Positions 6,809 to 15,735 of a DNA stretch of 64,000 bases are shown piece by piece. The position numbers and the translations under genes are program-made. The notes beneath the pieces were generated by a model. The model saw only the letters and a program-made list of their open reading frames with translations. It was not told the DNA's origin and did no database searches. Positions within the stretch are counted from its first letter, which is position 1; every line of letters begins with the position of its first letter. This stretch comes from Novispirillum itersonii subsp. itersonii ATCC 12639 (GTDB lineage: Bacteria; Pseudomonadota; Alphaproteobacteria; Rhodospirillales; Rhodospirillaceae), in the NCBI RefSeq assembly GCF_000381985.1, contig NZ_KB907345.1:1-64000 (forward strand). The letters run 5' to 3'.

Positions 6809-8275
6809 TTAATAACCAATAGCAATGATTCGCGGAATGTAAGTCCCCGATGCCGTAGTAGTGTTCGCAAGAAAAACCCCTACCGCGCTATTAGTTGTGT
6901 CCGACGCATTTTCAGCAATTGAACAGCCGTTGCCTGACACATACTTAGCAGTAACGCTGACACCGAGCAGCGCATTTGGGAACGTAATTGGGAGCGTAAG
7001 GGTTGCCACGGCACCAGACGATGGGGCAGCCGTCATGGCCGAGCCGGTAACCCATTGAAGAATCAAACCTCCGGGCAGCTTCTGCCAGCCGTTAGTGGTC
7101 AGACTCTGATTGATGCCAGTAAAAGCACTCATCGGCACCTTGCCAGACACTTCGTTAGCGAGCGAAGTAAGATCAAGCAAACCACTGTTAGTTGCGGCGC
7201 TGAAGGCTTTGATGATCGGCAGACGACCGGCATTCCTTGGGCGGGTTTCATTTGAGGTTCGCGGTGTTCCGTTTCCAAGATATTCCCCAGGAATCAATGG
7301 GTTAAAGGGGACCGCCGCGCCATTGGTTACATGAACGCGCCCGGCACCGGGGGCGGAAACCGTGGCGGACCCCAGCCCCTCAAGCCCGTTGTTCGTCAAC
7401 TTAAGTGTCGGGTCAACACTGTTAACCAATTGGAATGCTTGGAAAGCATCATCCTGCCGCCGCCCGAAGTCAGGTTCCGTTCCTGCCTGCGCACGAATAA
7501 AAAGATTCCCGGTAATGAGATCAGGCAGACGGAAAGTCGTGGAACCGTCGCCGCTGGAAAACTTCGACCGGTTCGCAACAGAACCAGTCCATTCGGTATC
7601 CGAAACAATCATTCCGCTGGCCTGCGCAAACTCCCACAGCTGCGGGTAGGTCGAACGCGCAACCAGTGCGCCATTTTCAATCAAATATCCAGCCGGGGCA
7701 GTCTTGCCGGGCCACAGCATTTCCGTACCAACCGGTACAGAGTCAGAGCCGCCGAGCGTAAACCAGTTAGAACCGTTGCTGATAATCAGCAGGGTTTGCC
7801 CGGTGCCAACCCGAAAAGACGCAGCAGAATCAATGGTTTCCGCACCAGACGGTTGAACGGTTAGCAGGCCGGGGGAGGAATTACGAACCCCAACCGTAAA
7901 ACAATTGCCAGCTACAGCAGCAGCCGGCAGATTCAGAACAGAGCTAGTCGTAAAGTTGAATACCTTGTTCTTATCATCAATCAGAGCGGTATAATCGCCC
8001 GTTTTAGTTGTGGAAATGAGCCTGAAACCAGCCTCGTCAATAAGCGCACTAATTGCGCTTGCCATCTGAGCATTGTTGTCGGGATCAGGGGTCTGACCGG
8101 TCAGCTGAACCACGTTAATAATCTCTTCCTGAACAGCGTTCAGGAAGTCTGCCGTAACCGTCGTGGCCGGGGTACCAGTATACGGGTTGCCACCAGTGAA
8201 ATAACCGGGGCTAACCGGAGTATAATCCAGTTCTGGCATAGTAGTAACGCGGTTCGGATGCCTAATTCGTTCCAT
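6809..8275 (-). CDS. tail fibre / tail collar protein
   Basis: A 488-residue receptor-binding fibre candidate. The N-terminus (LDYTPVSPGYFTGGNPYTGTP, NAVQEEIINVVQLTGQ) resembles baseplate-attachment regions. Residues about 180-270 hold a phage collar domain (VPVGTEMLWPGKTAPAGYLI ... SSGDGSTTFRLPDLITGNLF). The C-terminal 110 residues are Gly/Ser/Thr-rich with GWQKLPGGLILQW, a pattern common in fibre tips that meet the receptor. Start ATG has AAGGTG five nt upstream. It is followed by its chaperone and preceded by the gp48-like baseplate gene. Confidence 0.82.
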   Translation of the reverse strand: MERIRHPNRVTTMPELDYTPVSPGYFTGGNPYTGTPATTVTADFLNAVQEEIINVVQLTGQTPDPDNNAQMASAISALIDEAGFRLISTTKTGDYTALIDDKNKVFNFTTSSVLNLPAAAVAGNCFTVGVRNSSPGLLTVQPSGAETIDSAASFRVGTGQTLLIISNGSNWFTLGGSDSVPVGTEMLWPGKTAPAGYLIENGALVARSTYPQLWEFAQASGMIVSDTEWTGSVANRSKFSSGDGSTTFRLPDLITGNLFIRAQAGTEPDFGRRQDDAFQAFQLVNSVDPTLKLTNNGLEGLGSATVSAPGAGRVHVTNGAAVPFNPLIPGEYLGNGTPRTSNETRPRNAGRLPIIKAFSAATNSGLLDLTSLANEVSGKVPMSAFTGINQSLTTNGWQKLPGGLILQWVTGSAMTAAPSSGAVATLTLPITFPNALLGVSVTAKYVSGNGCSIAENASDTTNSAVGVFLANTTTASGTYIPRIIAIGY

Positions 8276-8307
8276 TTTTCACCTTAAAATATAAAAACAA
8301 GTCAAGT

Positions 8308-8314
8308 TATTTAT
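8308..8314 (-). promoter_or_regulatory. ATAAATA element before the tail fibre gene
   Basis: TGATAAATAACTTGACTTG on the minus strand overlaps the stop of the upstream baseplate gene, 33 nt before the fibre ATG. No following hairpin is evident at this copy. Confidence 0.4.
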
Positions 8315-8874
8315 CACTCATACATGAAAATGACATGCGTATGCGCGGGCGAATACTTGCGGATGACACATTCCAGTAGATCAAAACCCCATGTTGATAG
8401 GGGTTCACCAGCGCCCGAACCGGCTGAAAAATGCTTGGTGCCAGACCCCCGAACTCTGACTCCCCACACGTGATTCCAAGAATCATTATAAAGCGGCTCA
8501 CTGACAACCGAACCAGCCGTGAACGGACGGAATTCTTCAATTTTTACAATGTCATAGCCCAGAGAACGCCCCAGCTCCAAAAAGTAGGCAGGGGTCTGCC
8601 CACCACGACCGCGCCAGCGGGTAATTAGGGCTTCTCTGCGCTCTTGGGTTGTAGGATTTAGCGAACATTCATCGGGCAGACCGGCTTCCGCCTCCCTCGC
8701 AGCGAACATTTCCCCGCTGGTCAAAGGGTTAATTTCAATCAGCAGCTGGTCAGCCCGGTCAGCAGCTGCCTGAAAATCTGCCCCCATAGCAGCAAAAAAG
8801 TTTGTGATTTCTTGCCCCTGCCATGCCGGGCCGGGCGGAACAAGCTGGAACAAATGCGGAACAACATTAACCAT
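8314..8874 (-). CDS. baseplate protein, Mu gp48-like (DUF2313/YmfQ)
   Basis: A 186-residue protein starting MVNVVPHLFQLVPPGPAWQG, matching the YmfQ/gp48 pattern of an N-terminal LP-GxAW motif, a central LLxEINPxT segment (DQLLIEINPLTSGEM) and the later RRExLITRWRGRGGQTPAYF. In Mu this protein joins the wedge to the fibres, as P2 gpI does. It follows the gp47-like gene by 10 bp and precedes the fibre gene, as in Mu. AAGGGG lies six nt before the ATG. Confidence 0.8.
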   Translation of the reverse strand: MVNVVPHLFQLVPPGPAWQGQEITNFFAAMGADFQAAADRADQLLIEINPLTSGEMFAAREAEAGLPDECSLNPTTQERREALITRWRGRGGQTPAYFLELGRSLGYDIVKIEEFRPFTAGSVVSEPLYNDSWNHVWGVRVRGSGTKHFSAGSGAGEPLSTWGFDLLECVIRKYSPAHTHVIFMYE

Positions 8875-8884
8875 GTCTAACCCC

Positions 8885-9982
8885 TTACGCGAAAATTACA
8901 GAACCGAACACAATCAAATGGTTCGGGGTGACCGGAACCATCGGTCCGGCAGGGGAGGTGACTGTGTGGCTGGCCTCACCGCTTGCCACACTCACGGCTT
9001 CCCAGATCTTGGATACCGGGATTTGCGCACCGGGTGCGCCTTCGCGCCGCAACATTGCCCTGATTTCCGCCTCGACGGCAGCCCGAACGGAAGGAGTGTT
9101 CGGGCTAAGGTTTGAAATAATGAAGTCAACAGGCTGTGGGATTGGAGACACTACATAAACAACCGCAGTCACAGGGCGGCGTTCATCAATATAAAGTTGA
9201 ATATCGTCTGTTACTTCTTCTGGTGGAATACCATTAGTATACAAATCATCCATAAGAACGCGAACCGTAACACTTGCTGCCCCCATCTCACCGGCTGAAA
9301 CCCAAGCTCTAGTTACTCCCGGATATTCAAGCGCCCAAACCCGATAGTCTCCGGCGCTGCCGCCATGCGGTGGCGTCTGGATTCTGTCAAGAATCCGCCC
9401 CCGGTATCCCTGTTTAGTGTAGGGCTTTCCGTCCTGTTCCTGATCTGTTCCGCCAGTGATTGAGGCAACAACAGCAGAAGACTGAACGCCAGACAGCGCC
9501 AGCGGAATGGTCATCTGCGCACCCGGTGCGCAATTGAATGCCGCGCCAGCATCAGAAGAGCTGACTGGAACAGACGCGGCACCAGATGGCGGGATTTCTG
9601 CTTCGGCAGTCGTATAATAAGAAGCATTATCAGATGTGCGTAAAAGTGTAGTGCCAGCTGGCACTACAGAGCCGGGAAGACCACTGAAATTGACCAACCC
9701 AGCTGCTACTGTGGCCTGCTTCCTGCTGACTCCCCAGACCGCTCCCCACCTTTCCAAATATTCAGCTTCAGCACTTAGAACATTAGATTGAAGAGAGATG
9801 TAACCCATATGACTGTGAAGCAGGTGAGTCATTCCGGCCTGAACAGCAGCAACAACATCAGTAGTATTGCGTCGCAGATCACTATCAATAGTGCCTAAAC
9901 GCGCCTCATATTCTGTCTTCGCCTGCTCAATTAGTTCATTCAGGTCAGGCCGAATAAACCCAATATCATTTTGAATATTCAT
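8885..9982 (-). CDS. baseplate wedge protein J-like (Mu gp47)
   Basis: A 365-residue member of the Baseplate_J family. Family landmarks include RPDLNELIEQAKTEYEARLG at the start, the ALEYPGVTRAWVSAGEMGAA strand region, and the C-terminal EAEIRAMLRREGAPGAQIPV-SKIWEAVS segment. It forms the wedge ring that triggers sheath contraction. The gene is preceded by an ATAAATA/hairpin leader in which the ribosome-binding GGGG is part of the stem. Two GCGCAC-N3-GTGCGC palindromes lie inside (9025-9039 and 9517-9531). Confidence 0.88.
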   Translation of the reverse strand: MNIQNDIGFIRPDLNELIEQAKTEYEARLGTIDSDLRRNTTDVVAAVQAGMTHLLHSHMGYISLQSNVLSAEAEYLERWGAVWGVSRKQATVAAGLVNFSGLPGSVVPAGTTLLRTSDNASYYTTAEAEIPPSGAASVPVSSSDAGAAFNCAPGAQMTIPLALSGVQSSAVVASITGGTDQEQDGKPYTKQGYRGRILDRIQTPPHGGSAGDYRVWALEYPGVTRAWVSAGEMGAASVTVRVLMDDLYTNGIPPEEVTDDIQLYIDERRPVTAVVYVVSPIPQPVDFIISNLSPNTPSVRAAVEAEIRAMLRREGAPGAQIPVSKIWEAVSVASGEASHTVTSPAGPMVPVTPNHLIVFGSVIFA

Positions 9983-10020
9983 AAAAAGTACCCCAGAATT
10001 ATATCATCTGGGGTATTTAT
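9983..10020 (-). promoter_or_regulatory. ATAAATA element and RBS-masking hairpin before gp47-like gene
   Basis: On the minus strand ATAAATA (10014-10020) enters TACCCCAGA, which pairs with TCTGGGGTA; the GGGG nine nt before the ATG is the ribosome-binding site. Almost the same hairpin precedes the endolysin. Confidence 0.6.
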
Positions 10021-10454
10021 TACTTCAGGGCCGCCCAAGCATCGCGAATGGTCAAATTCTCAATCGTACCATCTGGTTTTGCGATGGAAATCAATAAATT
10101 CACCCTGTCTTTGTTGCTGGCGTCGCGTTCCACAAACACATTTATAGAACTGGCAACCCCATCTTCAATCATCCATTTTAGGGCTTCTTCAGTGTATATT
10201 TTGACTCGCTTTAACGTTTCTTCCGTTATCTTTTCGCGGCGCAGCAGCCAGAGGCGAGACCCCATTTTATCATTCTGGACAGCCCCGAACTCGTCACCCC
10301 ACCAGCCCATCCGGTCTTGATCTGGCGGCAGAATGTCAGAATCTAGGGCACGTCTCCAAGTAAAAAGGGACTGAATGACTGCGCTATGTAGTACATTATC
10401 GCCATCAAAATCACCCACAAAAATATCACTATCCCAGCTCAAAAGAAAAACCAT
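10020..10454 (-). CDS. baseplate protein, Mu gp46-like
   Basis: A 144-residue protein of the GP46 type. The hallmark region is LHSAVIQSLFTWRRALDSDI followed by LPPDQDRMGWWGDEFGAVQN and KMGSRLWLLRREKITEETL, which fits the GP46 pattern of A-x-SLxTDRRA, D/R-GWWGD and GS-x-LWLL-R. The second half (YTEEALKWMIEDGVASSINV) fits the gp25-like wedge fold. It lies between the PAAR gene and the gp47-like gene in Mu order. GAGG seven nt upstream supports the start. Confidence 0.85.
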   Translation of the reverse strand: MVFLLSWDSDIFVGDFDGDNVLHSAVIQSLFTWRRALDSDILPPDQDRMGWWGDEFGAVQNDKMGSRLWLLRREKITEETLKRVKIYTEEALKWMIEDGVASSINVFVERDASNKDRVNLLISIAKPDGTIENLTIRDAWAALK

Positions 10455-10466
10455 AATATTGCCTCA

Positions 10467-10721
10467 TTAATGATCTAGTTGAATACACGATTCACCAGTT
10501 AAAATTACATCCCCGCAGCTGGTGAAACACCCGACGAATGCCACTTGCGCGCCAGTATCACTGAAAACACTTGATCCAGTAGTTACAGTTTGTGCCCCAT
10601 GTATGGGGCAAGAATAAGTATCCCCCACTCGCGCAACTTTCTTTCCACCAGCAGTCGTTTTGCCACCTGTGGTAATAATTCCGCCATGCCCACCAGTGCT
10701 TCCAATCGTAGCAACATCCAT
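10467..10721 (-). CDS. PAAR-motif spike tip protein
   Basis: An 84-residue protein made of glycine-rich turns: MDVATIGSTGGHGGIITTGG, VARVGDTYSCPIHGAQTV, QVAFVGCFTSCGDVILTG. The repeated short strands plus His and Cys residues fit PAAR proteins, which cap the spike with a metal-bound tip. It directly follows the gp45-like spike gene (adjacent stop and start), as expected for a tip/spike pair. GGAGG stands eight nt upstream. Confidence 0.8.
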   Translation of the reverse strand: MDVATIGSTGGHGGIITTGGKTTAGGKKVARVGDTYSCPIHGAQTVTTGSSVFSDTGAQVAFVGCFTSCGDVILTGESCIQLDH

Positions 10722-11366
10722 TTACGTTACCTCCAAGTTGCCATTAATGGAAACGGGGCCGCTGATACCAATCGAACCAGTGACGGAACAGTTAGTACCG
10801 GATACTGTAACGTTTTCACCTGTTACAGACACGGAAGAACCGTTAACCGCTACAGTGGAGGCGTTAACAGTCACGGTCTGAGACTGTACCGATACTGTGC
10901 TTTCAGTAACGGTAACGGTGGAACTACCTACGGTCAGCGTGATCTGTCCTTCATCTGACACAAGAATTTCTGTTTCAATACCATTGGATGCCCTGATAAT
11001 AATCTTGCGTTGCCCTCCATCAGTCGAAAGGGCTATGCGGTGTTTTGCCGCAATATGTGCGCTTTGCGGATTATCAAGCCAGCTATAAAGCATCACGTCC
11101 CCAGCCGCCGACGCAACAGGCCGGAACCTGCGGTCATCCCGAACTAGACCGATCATGCGGGAACTGGACCCAGAGCGCGCAAGAATCACTTCACTACCCT
11201 TGCCGCCGTCAGCTGGCCGGGGGACAGCTGACAGCCCATAATTTTGAAAGAACTCAATGTTATCAAGCAATTCGCCGTCAAGCCCGCTGACCTGACCAGT
11301 TTGTAACTTACCGGTATCTGTTGCGAACTTAATAACTCCAACTCTAATTTCTGGATTCTTGCTCAT
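10722..11366 (-). CDS. baseplate spike, Mu gp45-like, with beta-helix repeats
   Basis: A 214-residue puncturing spike candidate. Residues about 1-95 form the OB-fold-like region (GQVSGLDGELLDNIEFFQNY, PRPADGGKGSEVILARSG), followed by KIIIRASNGIETEILVSDEG. From about 130 to the end the chain is a regular Thr/Ser-Val alternation (SSTVTVTESTVSVQSQTVTV and so on), as expected for an intertwined trimeric beta-helix. It precedes the PAAR tip gene. The repeat stretch is highly regular at DNA level too and could vary in length by slippage. Confidence 0.85.
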   Translation of the reverse strand: MSKNPEIRVGVIKFATDTGKLQTGQVSGLDGELLDNIEFFQNYGLSAVPRPADGGKGSEVILARSGSSSRMIGLVRDDRRFRPVASAAGDVMLYSWLDNPQSAHIAAKHRIALSTDGGQRKIIIRASNGIETEILVSDEGQITLTVGSSTVTVTESTVSVQSQTVTVNASTVAVNGSSVSVTGENVTVSGTNCSVTGSIGISGPVSINGNLEVT

Positions 11367-11368
11367 TT

Positions 11369-12499
11369 TTATTTCCCCTGAACGTCTTTTCGCACCTGCG
11401 CATAAATGCCATCATCGCCATCATCTTCGCCCTTTTTGTCTTTCTTTGGCTTCAGCTTCGCAGGGTCAACTTCAAGCGCTTCTTTTGACTTGATGGTCAT
11501 TTGCGTTTTTGTGCCAGCAGAATCAAGCGAATACGTAATGCTAGTTACCACTAAGTCGTTTGACGTATTCATAAAGTCATCATTTACTTGAATCAGACCG
11601 AGTTGCCACAGAGCATCATTTTCTTGCCGCCAGCCCTGAACAGTGATGTTCCAAATCTGACTTTCACCCCGCCTTGCGGAAACCTCCCATTCTGCCTGCG
11701 CCTTACAATCAGATAATCCGCCTTCGCCTGACAGATTCTTAGTCAGCTGCTTGCCATTTTTACATCGTGTGTCTTCAGCCGTGTAACTGATCTGGTTTTT
11801 TGACTCACCAAACTCTTCATCATCTCCCTTTTGTTGCGCCCTAATTGTCACAAACTGGAAGCGATTAGTGTCATCTGCCGTAAGAGAGGCTGATAGAATG
11901 TTGTTATTCTTTGCCCCTGACACATGCTGAAGTCCTGAACTATTACGTTCAGCTGTTGAACTGAAGAGAACTACCCTGCCTTCAGCATCGTCAGTCACGA
12001 TTAGTTTTCGACTCCAGCACAAGCGCTCAATGACATCAAATGCCTTTTCATCTTGTTCTAACGTGAACACTGGAACAGCTGCCCCCTGATCTGTGTTCGG
12101 GGCAAGTACAACATCAACCCCAAATGGGCCACAAAGAGATTTAGCAATATCCAATACAGTCATATTCTTGAATTGAGTTGTCTTTACCTTCGGGCTGGAA
12201 TCAATAATCTTGCTCGTTAGGCTTCGTCCGCTGATTTTTCTGGTGTGATCTGTTCCGGAATAACTGATTTCTACTTTGTCAATTACTCCAGTGACGACGA
12301 GATCTTCACCTGTTTTGTTATCAATTAGGATTTGAACCTTGTCCCCCGGCTTCAGAGTGAGTTGTTCGCCAGTCGAGGGGTATTTCTCGCTAATATCCAT
12401 AGCGAAGGTGCTTGCTGCTGCCTCTAACGAGCGAGTAATAGTTACGGATTTCCAGCCGCCATAGAGAACAGAATTGACCTTGACCCATACTTTATTCAT
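11369..12499 (-). CDS. baseplate hub protein, Mu gp44-like (gpP/late control D type)
   Basis: A 376-residue hub protein. It opens MNKVWVKVNSVLYGGWKSVT with SLEAAASTFAMDISEKYPST, and continues LTLKPGDKVQILIDNKTGED, the entry typical of gpD/gp44 hub beta domains. The middle has MTVLDIAKSLCGPFGVDV and KAFDVIERLCWSRKLIVTDD, as in P2 gpD and Mu gp44. The Lys-rich tail (KPKKDKKGEDDGDDG) is unusual. Its start overlaps the stop of the DNA-circularisation gene by 4 nt. Confidence 0.85.
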   Translation of the reverse strand: MNKVWVKVNSVLYGGWKSVTITRSLEAAASTFAMDISEKYPSTGEQLTLKPGDKVQILIDNKTGEDLVVTGVIDKVEISYSGTDHTRKISGRSLTSKIIDSSPKVKTTQFKNMTVLDIAKSLCGPFGVDVVLAPNTDQGAAVPVFTLEQDEKAFDVIERLCWSRKLIVTDDAEGRVVLFSSTAERNSSGLQHVSGAKNNNILSASLTADDTNRFQFVTIRAQQKGDDEEFGESKNQISYTAEDTRCKNGKQLTKNLSGEGGLSDCKAQAEWEVSARRGESQIWNITVQGWRQENDALWQLGLIQVNDDFMNTSNDLVVTSITYSLDSAGTKTQMTIKSKEALEVDPAKLKPKKDKKGEDDGDDGIYAQVRKDVQGK

Positions 12500-13623
12500 T
12501 TAGTCAACACCTTATATTCATCTGGGATTATAAATGGTGACACGATATTATTTCGTGTCATGATTTCTGCTTCACGGCGGGATGTGCCATGGTGCCGATA
12601 ACTTGTGATTAGTGGGGAAGGGCGATCACGGTAACTGGCTACCGTGACGCGAGGCTTACGTGAAGCCCGTTCCGTGGTGTCAGTGATTACGGAAGCCCGG
12701 AGAGCCTTCATTTCACGGTACAGAGATACCGTACCGGCCCCACCAGCCGCAGAGCTGGTGACAGATTTATCAATCATTGACGTGATGGTGTTCATGTCAC
12801 CGACCGCATCATCATACGCTGGGGCATCATTGGAGGCGGCAGCACGGGCCGCCGTGGTCACTGACAAAACATTTGTCAGCTGATTTATGGCAGCAGCATT
12901 TAATGCCTGCCGGTGGGCAGTGGTGCCGGTCTGCCGAGGCACCTGAACGACTGGCTGTGAGTCCTGAAAGGTAGAAAGCCCTTCAACAATTCCTGGCATC
13001 TCATGGACACCGCCAAAAAGTTTGACAAATTCAGCCGCCAGACCTGCCGGGTTGCGCGCGACTGCCAGCAGCGCCCCGCCGTCTAGACCAACCCCAAGTG
13101 TCGCCCCCAGCAGTTCGATTGTCGAAGCCGCAGCAAATTCAGCGGCTTCCTGAACGTACCCCGGCCACCCCGCCACATCAAAAGTGTTGATAAAATTAGT
13201 TATGGAAGCTGAATCAAGCGCATCGGCTGTTTCCACAACCCTGTCAGACGTGCTGACTCTGCCTTCCGGGTAGCGCTGTTCTCCCACTGGTTGAACCGTC
13301 AGGCTGAACGCAGCCATCCGCTGCGACTGATTATCGTGAGTAAGTGAGAGCGATTCGCAATAAACTTCCAACTCCCCAATCAGATCAAGGGTCAGTTTTA
13401 CCGGGTCAGCCCCATTACAAATCTTAGTCAATTGCGCACAAAGTGCGCTCACGTCGTCGGAAAACAGTGCCCCGGAGATGGTCAGTTTTCGCGCCTTGTT
13501 CCCGAGGTTCTCAATAAATGGCACATCTCGCTGTGGGTATTCGTGAGTAACTAGGCGGTTTCCGCATTCATCCGTGATGTTGTTTACGTGAAACTCCACG
13601 TCTCCAATCTTATTGATTTTCAT
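12496..13623 (-). CDS. DNA circularisation protein / Mu gpN-like
   Basis: A 375-residue protein whose first about 95 residues match the DNA circularisation N-terminal domain: VEFHVNNITDECGNRLVTHE YPQRDVPFIENLGNKARKLT and SGALFSDDVSALCAQLTKIC. Mu gpN occupies the same place between tape measure and hub and belongs to the tail tip. The start is ATG at 13623; an upstream TTG would require translating through the leader hairpin. The leader repeats the ATAAATACCCC hairpin arrangement with GGGG as ribosome-binding site. Confidence 0.85.
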   Translation of the reverse strand: MKINKIGDVEFHVNNITDECGNRLVTHEYPQRDVPFIENLGNKARKLTISGALFSDDVSALCAQLTKICNGADPVKLTLDLIGELEVYCESLSLTHDNQSQRMAAFSLTVQPVGEQRYPEGRVSTSDRVVETADALDSASITNFINTFDVAGWPGYVQEAAEFAAASTIELLGATLGVGLDGGALLAVARNPAGLAAEFVKLFGGVHEMPGIVEGLSTFQDSQPVVQVPRQTGTTAHRQALNAAAINQLTNVLSVTTAARAAASNDAPAYDDAVGDMNTITSMIDKSVTSSAAGGAGTVSLYREMKALRASVITDTTERASRKPRVTVASYRDRPSPLITSYRHHGTSRREAEIMTRNNIVSPFIIPDEYKVLTK

Positions 13624-13665
13624 TATAAAAATACCCCATGTAATCAAATATCATGGGGTATTTAT
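13624..13665 (-). promoter_or_regulatory. ATAAATA element and RBS-masking hairpin before gpN-like gene
   Basis: ATAAATA (13659-13665) continues into TACCCCATGA, which pairs with TCATGGGGTA-type sequence read on the other arm; the stem is followed by TTTTTATA and ATG. The GGGG is both stem and ribosome-binding site. Confidence 0.6.
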
Positions 13666-13671
13666 CTTTTG

Positions 13672-15297
13672 TCAGTTTGTTAGCTTACGTGCGCCCACAT
13701 TACTTTGATTGATTTGTGTGCTAGTCGGGCCGGACCCATCAACGGACTTAACAACTAGCCCGTTTTGCGTGTTTTCCAGATTGACGACCACGTTATTTTG
13801 TGAATTGATTTGCGGCGCAACAGAGGCAGGCCCCTGCGCAATCCGTTCGTTTGCCCGCTGTGAGAGGGACGGGACAGGCGCACCCGGTGCGCCAGCGATG
13901 GCAAGGGTTCCGCCCCCATCAGCAAACGGATTGATGGCGTTCAGCCCCGATTGAACTACAGAATAAAGCTCACCAAATCCAGAACTAATTCCAGCGGTTA
14001 AAGAACCGACAATCTGTTTACCCGCGCCTGACAGGTCAAATCCAAATAGATAATCAAGGACGCCACCCCAAAGATCAATCGTCAACTTCAATGGATTGAA
14101 TTCCTCAAAAACTTTTATTATCCCGTTGACAAATCCTTCATCAAATGCGGCATTAATACCTGAGAACATGTCAGAGAAATACTTGGAGATGGGCGACCAG
14201 TTATCCCAGATCATATAGGCGGCAGCAGCAATGCCCGCAGCAATCAAAATAATTGGGTTGGACAGGGCCGCAGCGGTCATTACTCGGATGCCGTTTGTCA
14301 CAAATCCCAAAGAAGACGCAAACAATTTCACGCCAGCAGCAGCAGGCCCCCAGAGAAGACCTACAGCAGAGACGACAGTAACGAGCATACCCAGACCAGT
14401 AACGGATACAGCAATAGTAGATGCGAGTGCCTTATTATTGACAATCCATTCTGACAGCTTATCAATGTATGGAATGAGTACAGGCATTAATGATGTTCCA
14501 ACGGCAGCAGAGACAGCAGCCAGAGCATTACTCAATCCACGGTTAGCCCTAGCCCAGTTTTTCGCGCCAGTCATGGCATCATCATTCATGATCAAGCCAA
14601 GGTCTTCAGCCTGTTTGCCAAGTTCTTCAAGCCCTTTTGAGCCTTCTCCCATGACGTTATATAGTTTTGAAGCCTCATCGCCAAACATTCTCAAAATAAA
14701 AGTGGTTCTGGTTGCTGGATCACTGACCTTCTGTAGTTTATCAGACAGCTCTTTGAAGACCTGAATCACATCCTTGGTCTTGCCTTTATTGTCTTTTAGG
14801 CTGATACCAAGAGACTTATACATTTTTTTATGGTCTTCGGCACCCGTCAACGCATCAATCATGCTTTCTTGGAGGGTTTGGAGGCCGTCGCCAACCCCCT
14901 CGAGATCAACTCCGACGCCAGCGGCAGCATAGCCCAGCTTCTGAAACTCAGTCGCATTTAGGCCAAGTTTGTTAGTCCACATATGGATTTCAGCGGCTTT
15001 TTCAGCTACTTCATCAAATTTTTCCTTCGCACCTGCCAGCGTTAGCGAGCCGCCGACCAATCCCAGCACCTCACCAAATCCGCCGACTTTTTCGTTGAGG
15101 TCGTTGAGACTGCCTTTAAATTGGGCAGCGGACAGGTTCAAGCGTTTAAAAGAGGCACTTTCCCCAATTTTAGACAAAGCCTTATTCGTAGAAGCAACGG
15201 GTGATTGAATTGAAGAAATGGACGAACCAATCTTTTTAATTGGTTCGCTTATTTTGTCCACGCCCTTGAAAATGGCAGAAATGGAAAAACTCTTCAT
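13672..15297 (-). CDS. tail tape measure protein
   Basis: A 541-residue tape measure that sets tail length and passes into the cell at ejection. It begins MKSFSISAIFKGVDKISEPI with a helical N-terminus, has the TP901-type core (AAGVGVDLEGVGDGLQTLQE, FILRMFGDEASKLYNVMGEG), and hydrophobic segments at about 295-320 and 345-365. It follows the chaperone gene whose -1 frameshift product ends 15 nt before this ATG. Length predicts a tail of roughly 80 nm by the usual 1.5 angstrom per residue rule (inference). Confidence 0.9.
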   Translation of the reverse strand: MKSFSISAIFKGVDKISEPIKKIGSSISSIQSPVASTNKALSKIGESASFKRLNLSAAQFKGSLNDLNEKVGGFGEVLGLVGGSLTLAGAKEKFDEVAEKAAEIHMWTNKLGLNATEFQKLGYAAAGVGVDLEGVGDGLQTLQESMIDALTGAEDHKKMYKSLGISLKDNKGKTKDVIQVFKELSDKLQKVSDPATRTTFILRMFGDEASKLYNVMGEGSKGLEELGKQAEDLGLIMNDDAMTGAKNWARANRGLSNALAAVSAAVGTSLMPVLIPYIDKLSEWIVNNKALASTIAVSVTGLGMLVTVVSAVGLLWGPAAAGVKLFASSLGFVTNGIRVMTAAALSNPIILIAAGIAAAAYMIWDNWSPISKYFSDMFSGINAAFDEGFVNGIIKVFEEFNPLKLTIDLWGGVLDYLFGFDLSGAGKQIVGSLTAGISSGFGELYSVVQSGLNAINPFADGGGTLAIAGAPGAPVPSLSQRANERIAQGPASVAPQINSQNNVVVNLENTQNGLVVKSVDGSGPTSTQINQSNVGARKLTN

Positions 15298-15311
15298 TCA
15301 ATCACCTTCTA

Positions 15312-15721
15312 TTACTTTTTATATGCTTCCGCCTCTCTACCAATTACTCTTTCCGTTTGTGAGAGCCAAGTACCGAGGTATTCATTATTTAGCGGAAACC
15401 CGTCTATTTCTTCACGGCCCCAGCCCCAATACCGCCCCAGATCAAAAACAGTTTCGATAAATCGGTTCAGCTGAGGGCAGAGGACAAAAAATCACTTGAC
15501 TTTGCGATGATTTCTTTGGCCTGCCCAAGTGGGAGGTTACTAAACACAACGTCAGAATGACCGGCAAGCCGCGCAATCAACTTCACGGTGTGTTCCAGCT
15601 GGTTTTCAGATGCGCTCAAGTCGAGCCCGTACAAGTCTTTAAGAACAGGTTCCCGCAGTTCAAGTTTTTCGATGGTCTTGTTTCCAATAGTGATAGGGTT
15701 TTCAAGCTCAATGACACACAT
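15312..15721 (-). CDS. tail assembly chaperone, -1 frameshift fusion product
   Basis: The 84-residue chaperone frame ends at 15467, but reading T TTT TTG at 15485-15491 with a -1 shift joins 79 residues to a 57-residue extension (begins VLCPQLNRFIETVFDLGRYW, ends EAEAYKK) and stops at 15312. T TTT TTG is the P2 gpE slippery heptamer in the right phase. Long and short forms are made by most long-tailed phages and bind the tape measure during tail assembly. The extension is Trp/Tyr-rich and has no start codon of its own in the right place. Confidence 0.8.
15467..15721 (-). CDS. tail assembly chaperone, short form (Mu gp41-like)
   Basis: 84 residues, MCVIELENPITIGNKTIEKL followed by ELREPVLKDLYGLDLSASEN, matching the phage tail assembly chaperone pattern (a beta hairpin, then a helix beginning R-P-x-DL). 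It lies between the tube and tape-measure genes, the universal position of this gene. AGGAG is ten nt before the ATG, outside the leader hairpin. Most ribosomes should make this form, a minority the longer fusion. Confidence 0.88.
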   Translation of the reverse strand: MCVIELENPITIGNKTIEKLELREPVLKDLYGLDLSASENQLEHTVKLIARLAGHSDVVFSNLPLGQAKEIIAKSSDFLSSALS

Positions 15722-15735
15722 TTCAGTCTCCTAAA

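Noticed and set aside
13624-13647. Upstream TTG start for the DNA-circularisation gene
   Set aside because: Would translate through the leader hairpin; ATG at 13623 has the GGGG site at suitable distance. The same reasoning applies to upstream starts at 20689, 26849 and 18938.
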